Shown here: positions 1 through 5,242 of the stretch, in pieces
Position numbering within the stretch: the stretch's first letter is position 1
Layout of the letters: the number at the start of each line of letters is the position of its first letter
Assembly (NCBI RefSeq): GCF_002027555.1
Contig: NZ_MXAP01000065.1
Location: 1-6,440, forward strand
DNA length: 6,440 nucleotides
Reading direction: 5' to 3'
From: Moraxella equi
GTDB lineage: Bacteria; Pseudomonadota; Gammaproteobacteria; Pseudomonadales; Moraxellaceae
Made by a program: the position numbers and the translations under genes
The notes under the pieces: model-generated
The model's database searches: none
Told to the model about the DNA's origin: nothing
The model's input: only the letters and a program-made list of their open reading frames with translations

Positions 1-86
1 GGTTCGGTTGGTATATTTTTGCCAAGCTTGCTACAACCCGCTCTTTTCACCACTTGTCCAATTAACAGTGTTTAGCCATCAAAACA

Positions 87-115
87 ATGACATTTTTGTA
101 AAATTATGTTATAGT
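87..115 (+). promoter_or_regulatory. Sigma70-type promoter of the DUF805 gene
   Basis: A -35 box ATGACA (87-92, five of six consensus bases) and a -10 box TATAGT (110-115, five of six) are separated by exactly 17 bp. Transcription would start near 122, giving a leader of about 33 nt before the ATG at 155. This placement also argues against the longer reading frame that begins at position 8, because its first codons would lie upstream of the transcript. Confidence 0.65.
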
Positions 116-154
116 CACCAACTATTTTTATTGTCACTTATTAGGTCATCACTC

Positions 155-808
155 ATGAATGGACATTTACCAAATCAACAAAATCCCTACTCAGCCCCAA
201 CAGCTGACCTGACCAATGACGAATACTTTGAGTACGACACCACGCCATTTTATAAAGCCAGTGGGCGTATTGGTCGTGTTCGGTTTTTGGCGTACTATAT
301 GCTACTTAGTCTGTGCATGATACCAGCCATGATGGTGCTTGGCGTACTCATGGCGATTTTACTGCCCATATCGCCAGACATTGCCACCATTGTTGGGGTC
401 ATGATGTATATCGGTATTATAATATTCTCTTTGTACACAGCATTCGCCCCAAGCATTCGCAGACTCAATGACCTTAACAAATCAGGATGGATGTCTTTAT
501 TGTACTTAATACCCTTGGTTAATATCCTGTTTTGGCTGTATTTGGCATTCGCTCGTGGCGATGAAGACATCAATGATTATGGTGCTCCTGCTGAACCACC
601 AAGCACAATCATGACAGTACTGGCGGTCATCCTACCCTTGCTGTTTGTGGCATGGATGGGTATCGTTATGGCAATCGCCTTGCCTGCTTATCAAGATTAT
701 CTTGAACGCTCCCAACTACAACAATCTCAAATTGAACAAGAAATGATAAACCTAGAACAAGAGATTCAAGCCATTCAAGACGCCCAAAATGCCGAATCAT
801 CACAATAA
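155..808 (+). CDS. DUF805 family inner-membrane protein with pilin-like C-terminal segment
   Basis: A 217-residue membrane protein of unknown function. The start at 155 is preferred over the in-frame ATG at 8 because a promoter lies at 87-115, TTAGG (141-145) gives a Shine-Dalgarno match nine bases upstream, and an Asn-Pro-Tyr-Ser-Ala-Pro motif common at the N-terminus of such proteins follows directly. DUF805 hallmarks are SGRIGRVRF (36-44), then two hydrophobic helices (about 45-70 and 78-100), then RRLNDLNKSGW (102-112) running into a third helix (about 113-131). A fourth hydrophobic segment (about 152-176) ends in ALPAYQDYLERSQ (175-187). That resembles the first helix of mature type IV pilins but lacks the GFTLIE cleavage motif. 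A Gln/Glu-rich, probably helical tail runs from 183 to 217. The gene is monocistronic and ends in a hairpin terminator. DUF805 proteins have no established biochemical role, so no function is assigned. The family call is firm; the meaning of the tail is not. Confidence 0.9.
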   Translation: MNGHLPNQQNPYSAPTADLTNDEYFEYDTTPFYKASGRIGRVRFLAYYMLLSLCMIPAMMVLGVLMAILLPISPDIATIVGVMMYIGIIIFSLYTAFAPSIRRLNDLNKSGWMSLLYLIPLVNILFWLYLAFARGDEDINDYGAPAEPPSTIMTVLAVILPLLFVAWMGIVMAIALPAYQDYLERSQLQQSQIEQEMINLEQEIQAIQDAQNAESSQ

Positions 809-837
809 CTCTAACAAAAACCCACCAAAATAACCCC

Positions 838-883
838 AAACAAAAAGGTGAGCTTACCCACCTTTTTGTTTTCTTCTTTTTAT
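838..883. terminator. Bidirectional intrinsic terminator between convergent genes
   Basis: A perfect 13-bp stem pairs AAACAAAAAGGTG (838-850) with CACCTTTTTGTTT (859-871) around an 8-nt loop. T-rich sequence follows on the plus strand (TCTTCTTTTT). The stem itself supplies A-tracts and T-tracts, so the structure can serve both the DUF805 gene (ends at 808) and the convergent transporter gene (ends at 893 on the minus strand). Confidence 0.85.
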
Positions 884-892
884 TTCACTTTT

Positions 893-2113
893 TTACCAAT
901 CCATCTTAGGGTCAAGCTGATACACCAAAAACGTGCCAAGTGCTACCAGTGCGGTAATGACAATACCCAGCTTTAACACAGGACTGACATCAAACAGGCT
1001 TAGCAGCAATCCCCCAAAAATCCCCACGCTAAACTGCAATGCTCCTTGCATGGCAGACGCCATACCTGCCCGCTTTTTTTGATACGCCAAAGCGATGGCG
1101 GTAGCGTTAGGCTGAGTAAACCCAAGCCCTGCAATACAGCAAAATATCGCCATAAACACCAGCGGAAAATACGCAAGCCCCGTCAATACCAACACCAGCA
1201 GACAACTGGCAGAGACAAGTTGCATGAGAGCCCCAAAACGTAGCAGCTGCACAAGGCGAAAACGACTGGTCAAAAACTGATTGACCTGCGTTAAGGCAAT
1301 AAAGCCAAAGGCATTCGCCCCAAAAGCGATGGCAAACTGCTTTTCAGACAAGCCAAAATTGACCATAAACAGCTCACTGGAAATGGACAAATAAATGAAA
1401 AATGCCCCTTGTAGCACGCCCCCTGCAACCGCAGGAATAATGAACGTCATGTCCTTGGCTAAGTCAAGATAAGAGGCAAAAGTTTGGCTGATGGGCTTGG
1501 TATTGCGATTTTCTGGAGCGAGTGTTTCTTTTAAAAACAGCTTGGTCAAGATGATATTAAATACCCCATAACCCGCCAAAAACCAAAACAGAGCATGCCA
1601 GTCGGCAAATCCTAAAATCAATGCCCCCAAACTCGGGGCAAGTATCGGCGCCAATCCCATGACCAGTACCATAAGACTAAACGCCCTTGCCCCCTGTATG
1701 GGGTTTAGGGTGTCACGAATGGCGGCACGGGTTACCACGGCCGTCACGCACGCCCCCAACGCCTGCAACGTACGGGCGGCAAACAGCACCAGCTCGCTCG
1801 TGGTGGTCGCACAGATGACGGACGCAATCACAAATATCGTCATACCCATGTACATGGGTAGCACTCGCCCGACACGGTCAGAAAACGGTCCATAAAACAA
1901 CTGTCCAAACACCAAACCAATAAAGTAAAACGGCACTGATTTGGACACCTCGGACACACTCACGCCAAAATCATCCGCCATGGTCGGCAGAGCAGGCAGA
2001 TACATGTCAATGGCAAGCGGACCGATGGCAATCATCACGCCCATCATCATCACCCACAGGGTGGGAAAGGGCTTGGCGTGTGCGGCTTGGTCTTGGGGGG
2101 TATTATGTGGCAT
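893..2113 (-). CDS. Bcr/CflA-type MFS drug:H+ antiporter
   Basis: A 406-residue inner-membrane transporter, about the usual length for the Bcr/CflA branch (DHA1, 12 helices) of the major facilitator superfamily. Helix 1 carries LAIDMYLPALP (33-43), the acidic motif typical of Bcr/CflA. The loop between helices 2 and 3 has GPFSDRVGR (75-83), MFS motif A. Helix 4 has Arg114 in an ARTLQALGA context, followed by TRAAIRD (128-134) and ARAF (142-145), both typical of this group. Helix 5 shows a motif C antiporter signature, GLAPILAPSLGALI (153-166). Family members export drugs such as bicyclomycin or chloramphenicol, or small metabolites, in exchange for protons; the substrate here cannot be read from sequence. 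The start is the ATG at 2113. The Shine-Dalgarno is weak (an AAGTG-like stretch upstream). It is transcribed divergently from the AAHS transporter and converges on the DUF805 gene. No truncation is seen. Confidence 0.92.
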   Translation of the reverse strand: MPHNTPQDQAAHAKPFPTLWVMMMGVMIAIGPLAIDMYLPALPTMADDFGVSVSEVSKSVPFYFIGLVFGQLFYGPFSDRVGRVLPMYMGMTIFVIASVICATTTSELVLFAARTLQALGACVTAVVTRAAIRDTLNPIQGARAFSLMVLVMGLAPILAPSLGALILGFADWHALFWFLAGYGVFNIILTKLFLKETLAPENRNTKPISQTFASYLDLAKDMTFIIPAVAGGVLQGAFFIYLSISSELFMVNFGLSEKQFAIAFGANAFGFIALTQVNQFLTSRFRLVQLLRFGALMQLVSASCLLVLVLTGLAYFPLVFMAIFCCIAGLGFTQPNATAIALAYQKKRAGMASAMQGALQFSVGIFGGLLLSLFDVSPVLKLGIVITALVALGTFLVYQLDPKMDW

Positions 2114-2369
2114 ATCAATATCACTTATCTTAATGCTGACTGATGGGTGTATTTATTATTATGCCAATCAGCCAAAATTTTTAAAAACAAATAAGAAAAT
2201 CCGACTATTTTACCATGATTTGCCCCTTTTGACGGTAAAAAATTGCAATACCGACATTGACATTTTAACCTTAAAAATGTTCATCATATATTGAAAACAT
2301 TGAAATTGATTAATCCTAAACTTTTTGTTATAGTAACGCACTCTTTATTAGCATTTATCATCATACACC
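2114..2369. other. Divergent intergenic control region
   Basis: This 256-bp gap separates two divergent MFS genes and holds no credible ORF. It is AT-rich, with self-complementary runs AAAATTTT (2174-2181) and TTTTTAAAAA (2178-2187) that may give curved DNA. A 7-bp inverted repeat pairs ACATTTT (2260-2266) with AAAATGT (2274-2280), and an imperfect dyad TTCA-N8-TGAA sits at 2280-2295, just upstream of the rightward promoter. A candidate minus-strand -10 box, CATAAT (2158-2163), might serve the leftward gene but has no convincing -35 partner. No regulator gene lies in the window. Confidence 0.5.
2306..2334 (+). promoter_or_regulatory. Sigma70-type promoter of the AAHS transporter gene
   Basis: TTGATT (2306-2311, four of six consensus bases) and TATAGT (2329-2334, five of six) are separated by 17 bp. 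Transcription would start near 2341, leaving a leader of about 29 nt. It matches the promoter of the DUF805 gene in -10 box and spacing. Confidence 0.6.
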
Positions 2370-3677
2370 ATGACCACGCACCAAACCGACCTAGCCTACG
2401 CCATTAACCACACGCCCATGAGTGCCTATCAATGGCTCATCGTTGCCTTAGCTGTTATTCTAAATATGCTAGACGGCTTTGACGTGCTGGCGATTGCCTT
2501 TACCGCCAAAAGCATTCAGAGCGAGCTTGGGCTGACAGGCGGTCAGATTGGCACGCTCATGAGTGCAGGCTTTATCGGCATGGCGATTGGCTCTATGGGA
2601 CTGGCTCCCTTGGCGGATAAATTTGGCAGACGTCCGCTACTTATCATCGCAACCGCCCTATCGGCGGTGGGTATGCTGATGACTTATTTTTCGCACACGA
2701 CCGAATCCATTGCCTTTTGGCGTGTGATAACAGGGCTTGGCGTGGGCGGTATTTTGCCATGCACCAACGTCATCGTGAGCGAATACGCCAACCAAAAATG
2801 GCGTGGGCTTGCCATTGCCATTTATGCGTGTGGCTTTGGGGTGGGTGCAATGCTTGGCGGATTGTCGGCGGTCATACTCCAAGATGAGTTTGGCTTTCGC
2901 TCGGTATTTATGACAGGGGCAGTTTTGACAGGGCTGGCACTGGTGGCACTCATCGCCCTATTGCCCGAATCGGTGGATTTTTTAAACCAAAAACAGCCTG
3001 CCAACGCCCTTACCAAACTCACCAACATCGCCCACAAAATCGGCAAACAAGGCAACTGGCAACTGCCCGCCCAAACCCAATCTGCCAAACCCAAAGCCCC
3101 CGTTAGCCAGCTCTTTGCCAGAGGTCAATTAAAAACCACATTGCTCATTTGGGCAGCGTTCATTGCCGTGATGTCGTCTTTTTATTTTATCAGTTCGTGG
3201 ACGCCTGCCCTGCTAGAATCATCAGGGCTTGCCAAACAACAAAGCCAAAAGGTCGGTATGGCAATCAGCATCGGCGGTACGATAGGCTCGCTCATCTTTG
3301 GCTTTTTGGTGAGTAAATTTGCCCCAAAATCCACGCTCATGGCATTTGTCGTGCTATCGTCCCTTGCCATTATTGGCTTTGTGTTTAGTCCCACTTTGAC
3401 GCTCGCCCTTGTCTTTGCCATTTTGGTCGGCAGTCTTGTCAATGGCTGTATCACGGGGCTATATACCATTAATCCCACGCTGTACGCCCCTGAATTTAGA
3501 AGCACAGGGGTTGGCACGGCAATCGGCGTGGGACGGATTGGTTCTATCGTCTCGCCCATTTTGGCAGGCAAGCTCTTGGATATGGGTATTGGCAAAGATG
3601 ATTTGTATCTGGGGGCAAGTGGGTTTATTTTGCTTACGGTGGTGGCGTTGTATTTTTTAAAGCCGAATGAGCGTTGA
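2370..3677 (+). CDS. AAHS-family MFS transporter (aromatic acid:H+ symporter-like)
   Basis: A 435-residue inner-membrane transporter of the major facilitator superfamily. Helix 1 contains NMLDGFDVLAIAF (32-44); the DGFD motif (35-38) is the signature of the aromatic acid:H+ symporter family (PcaK, BenK, MhpT type). Motif A follows as GLAPLADKFGRR (77-88). WRVITGLGVGG (117-127) holds the helix 4 arginine, and LLPESVDFL (197-205) ends the first six-helix half. A hydrophilic loop (about 206-250) separates the halves, and YAPEFRSTGVGTAIGVGRIGS (372-392) is a typical late family motif. Members import benzoate, 4-hydroxybenzoate, protocatechuate and similar acids with protons; the actual substrate is not readable. 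The ATG at 2370 is preferred to the one at 2418 because an N-terminal stretch ending in MSAYQW is normal in this family. No clear Shine-Dalgarno is visible. No catabolic gene for a ring compound adjoins it except, more distantly, the P450. Confidence 0.88.
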   Translation: MTTHQTDLAYAINHTPMSAYQWLIVALAVILNMLDGFDVLAIAFTAKSIQSELGLTGGQIGTLMSAGFIGMAIGSMGLAPLADKFGRRPLLIIATALSAVGMLMTYFSHTTESIAFWRVITGLGVGGILPCTNVIVSEYANQKWRGLAIAIYACGFGVGAMLGGLSAVILQDEFGFRSVFMTGAVLTGLALVALIALLPESVDFLNQKQPANALTKLTNIAHKIGKQGNWQLPAQTQSAKPKAPVSQLFARGQLKTTLLIWAAFIAVMSSFYFISSWTPALLESSGLAKQQSQKVGMAISIGGTIGSLIFGFLVSKFAPKSTLMAFVVLSSLAIIGFVFSPTLTLALVFAILVGSLVNGCITGLYTINPTLYAPEFRSTGVGTAIGVGRIGSIVSPILAGKLLDMGIGKDDLYLGASGFILLTVVALYFLKPNER

Positions 3678-3691
3678 TTTTTTGGGGAATT

Positions 3692-3734
3692 TTTGGGACA
3701 ATGGCAATGTTTTAAGCATTGCCATTGTCCCAAA
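3692..3734. repeat. Perfect 18-bp inverted repeat downstream of the AAHS gene
   Basis: The arms TTTGGGACAATGGCAATG (3692-3709) and its exact complement (3717-3734) flank a 7-nt loop TTTTAAG. The hairpin sits 14 bp after the stop codon of the AAHS gene and probably ends or protects its transcript. No T-tract follows the stem on either strand, so it is not a canonical intrinsic terminator. It may be a dispersed palindromic element or an mRNA 3'-end stabiliser. Confidence 0.75.
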
Positions 3735-3748
3735 CCAATACCAAGCAA

Positions 3749-3774
3749 TTTTACAAAATATTTTACATTACAAT
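3749..3774 (+). promoter_or_regulatory. Possible promoter/operator region of the MetE-like gene
   Basis: TACAAT (3769-3774) matches five of six -10 bases, but the hexamer 17 bp upstream is poor. Two copies of TTTTACA (3749-3755 and 3761-3767) lie 12 bp apart and overlap the palindrome AAAATATTTT (3755-3764), which could be a regulator site. I see no SAM riboswitch and no MetJ-type box. The call is weak, but a separate promoter is expected because a hairpin precedes this gene. Confidence 0.3.
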
Positions 3775-3827
3775 TCCACTTTAATAACTTTTAACCATTT
3801 TTTTAACCAACCCAAAGAGAGTAAGCC

Positions 3828-3917
3828 ATGAGCCAACTTTCCCAACTGCAAAACCCCGCAATGTCGCCCCTTATCGTAATGATGTGGTCGGCTCGTTTTT
3901 GCGTACCGAGACACTAA
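3828..3917 (+). other. Out-of-frame 5' start of the MetE-like gene (frame disruption)
   Basis: The ATG at 3828 has a purine-rich ribosome-site-like AAAGAGAG (3814-3821) and begins MSQLSQLQNP. It then continues in the wrong frame and stops at TAA 3915-3917 after 29 codons. One extra base at the AAAACCCC run (3850-3857) would instead give MSQLSQLQNP followed by RNVAPYRNDVVGSFLR, which joins smoothly to the main frame and restores the expected N-terminus. The stop overlaps an in-frame ATG of the main gene (3917-3919). The reading as a one-base deletion is inference. It could be a real mutation, a sequencing error, or an alternative start arrangement. Confidence 0.7.
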
Positions 3918-4969
3918 TGAGTGCCAAAGCCAAGCTACATGCTGGCGAGATAAGCCAAGATGAGTATGATGTTATTCTAAAAGATGAAATTGGCAAACTG
4001 GTCGCCAAACAAAAAGAAAACGGCTTGCACGCCGTAACGGACGGTGAGTTTAGCCGTGTGTGGTGGCATTTGGACTTTATGGCGGAATTGGACGGCGTAG
4101 AATGGGTGGAAACCGAGAATTTTTCGGTGCAATTTAAAGATGCCAAACCCAAAAGTTATAGCGTCAAAATCGTGGATAAGATTGATTTTTCGGACTCACA
4201 CCCCTTTGTCAAAGCCTACCAAATCCTAAAAGACGCTGCTGGCGCCACCCCAACCAAATTCACCATTCCGTCTCCGTCCATGCTACACCTTGTGGCGTGC
4301 GTGCGTGATGTAAACTATAAGCCGATTGAGCTGTACCAAGACGAGAGTCGTCTGTATAACGACATTGCGGACGCTTATATCAAAGCCATGCACAAGTTTT
4401 ATGACATGGGTCTGCGTAATTTGCAATTGGACGACACAAGCTGGGGGCAATTTTGTGCTTTGGACAAAAAGGCAGAATTTGCCGAGCGTGGCATTGATTT
4501 TGACAAATTGGCGGTGGATTATGTCGCCATGCTAAACCGCATTGTGGACGCCAAACCTGCCGACATGCAAATCACCATGCACATCTGCCGTGGCAATTTC
4601 CGCTCAACGTGGTTCTCCGAAGGTAGTTATGCTCCGATTGCCGAAGTGCTGTTTGGCACCTGCCGAGTGGACGGCTTTTTCTTGGAATATGACAGCGAGC
4701 GAGCAGGCGACTTTGCCCCACTTGCCCACATCAAAGACCAACAAGTCGTGCTAGGCTTAGTAACTTCAAAAACAGGCGACCTTGAAAACAAAGACGACAT
4801 CATCGCCCGTATCCGTGAGGCCACGCAATACGTGGACATCAACCAACTGTGCCTATCGTCACAATGCGGATTTGCGTCCACAGAAGAAGGTAACATCCTA
4901 ACCGAAGAAGCTCAGTGGGCGAAAGTGAAGATGATTAGACAGATTGCTGATGAAGTTTGGGGTGAATAA
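3884..4969 (+). CDS. MetE C-terminal-domain-like (YxjG-type) zinc methyltransferase, 5' end disrupted
   Basis: The open frame codes for 361 residues from a GTG at 3884. It resembles the stand-alone catalytic domain of cobalamin-independent methionine synthase (Meth_synt_2), which transfers a methyl group to the thiol of homocysteine in the cytoplasm. Visible landmarks are VGSFLR (2-7), DGEFSRVWWHLDF (53-65), QLDDTSW (181-187, corresponding to the IQIDEPA region of MetE), and a full candidate zinc set: His233 and Cys235 in MHICRGN, Glu268 in FLEYDS, and Cys328 in SSQCGF. It lacks the N-terminal half of full-length MetE, so the methyl donor is uncertain: such short forms may not use methyl-folate. 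The GTG start has no Shine-Dalgarno and cuts the motif APYRNDVVGS, which is encoded just upstream in the same frame (3866-3892). The natural start is therefore probably 3828 with a one-base frame break, giving about 380 residues when repaired. The gene ends in a strong terminator. Confidence 0.85.
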   Translation: MVGSFLRTETLMSAKAKLHAGEISQDEYDVILKDEIGKLVAKQKENGLHAVTDGEFSRVWWHLDFMAELDGVEWVETENFSVQFKDAKPKSYSVKIVDKIDFSDSHPFVKAYQILKDAAGATPTKFTIPSPSMLHLVACVRDVNYKPIELYQDESRLYNDIADAYIKAMHKFYDMGLRNLQLDDTSWGQFCALDKKAEFAERGIDFDKLAVDYVAMLNRIVDAKPADMQITMHICRGNFRSTWFSEGSYAPIAEVLFGTCRVDGFFLEYDSERAGDFAPLAHIKDQQVVLGLVTSKTGDLENKDDIIARIREATQYVDINQLCLSSQCGFASTEEGNILTEEAQWAKVKMIRQIADEVWGE

Positions 4970-5002
4970 TTTCCCTAAAAATAATTGTTTTAAATAACAA
5001 AC

Positions 5003-5041
5003 AAAAAGCGAAACTGACCAATTTGGCAGTTTCGCTTTTTT
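5003..5041 (+). terminator. Intrinsic terminator of the MetE-like gene
   Basis: A perfect 14-bp stem pairs AAAAAGCGAAACTG (5003-5016) with CAGTTTCGCTTTTT (5027-5040) around a 10-nt loop, with a run of six T ending at 5041. It lies 33 bp after the stop codon at 4969. The A-tract on the left arm could let it act on the other strand too. Confidence 0.88.
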
Positions 5042-5146
5042 ATAGTCAAACAAATTTTGAAATAAGACAAGGAAAACGAGCGAAGTTGTACAAGTAGTAC
5101 TACGAGCGAGTTTGACGCAGTATTGTTTCAAAGTTGGCAGACTATA
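5041..5146. repeat. 106-bp palindromic intergenic repeat (MITE-like)
   Basis: The element begins TATAGTC and ends GACTATA, a perfect 7-bp terminal inverted repeat. The match then continues imperfectly inward: CAA-TTTGAAA on the left (5051-5062) is mirrored by TTTCAAAGTTG on the right (5127-5136). The centre has two short palindromes, TTGTACAA (5086-5093) and GTAGTACTAC (5094-5103), flanked by directly repeated ACGAGCGA (5076-5083 and 5102-5109). It carries no ORF. It abuts the terminator at 5040/5041 and may be bounded by TA. From memory, similar sequences recur between genes in Moraxella and Psychrobacter; this window contains only one copy, so repetitiveness is not shown here. It resembles a non-autonomous miniature element or a structured RNA-encoding repeat. 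Confidence 0.7.
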
Positions 5147-5205
5147 TTTAAGTTTCCATCATACCCTACCCCCAAGGGCTAATAGCAGGATTATCATGCG
5201 TTGAT

Positions 5206-5211
5206 TACAAT
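5206..5211 (+). promoter_or_regulatory. Candidate -10 box for the P450 gene
   Basis: TACAAT (5206-5211) would start transcription near 5218, about 25 nt before the P450 ATG, but the hexamer at -35 (TAGCAG, 5183-5188) is poor. The alternative TATATT (5143-5148), at the right end of the palindromic repeat, also lacks a good -35 at normal spacing. The rest of 4970-5242 holds the terminator, the repeat and no gene. Confidence 0.25.
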
Positions 5212-5231
5212 GGCAAGACCATTCACCGTCC

Positions 5232-5236
5232 AAGGA
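5232..5236 (+). promoter_or_regulatory. Shine-Dalgarno site of the P450 gene
   Basis: AAGGA ends six bases before the ATG at 5243. It is the best ribosome-binding site in the window and fixes the P450 start. Confidence 0.75.
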
Positions 5237-5242
5237 TAATTT

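Noticed and set aside
8..154. N-terminal extension of the DUF805 reading frame back to an ATG at position 8
   Set aside because: A good promoter lies inside this stretch, the Shine-Dalgarno and the NPYSAP motif support the start at 155, and the extension resembles no DUF805 N-terminus.
2257..2262. Perfect TTGACA as a -35 box
   Set aside because: No -10-like hexamer occurs at 16-18 bp; the nearest, TATATT at 2287-2292, is 24 bp away. The pair at 2306/2329 is far better.
1941..2294. 117-codon plus-strand ORF across the start of the Bcr/CflA gene
   Set aside because: It is mostly antisense to a well-supported gene and ends in AT-rich intergenic DNA with low-complexity translation.
3182..3748. 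188-codon minus-strand ORF across the end of the AAHS gene
   Set aside because: It is antisense to clear AAHS coding sequence, has no recognisable domain, and its composition is that of a shadow frame; it also runs through the 18-bp hairpin.
3735..3827. SAM riboswitch or MetJ/MetR site before the methyltransferase gene
   Set aside because: The leader is too short and too unstructured for a SAM riboswitch, and no AGACGTCT-like or TGAA-N5-TTCA site is present.
5209..5223. Small inverted repeat AATGG-N5-CCATT before the P450 gene
   Set aside because: Five base pairs only, expected by chance, and not placed to hide the ribosome site convincingly.
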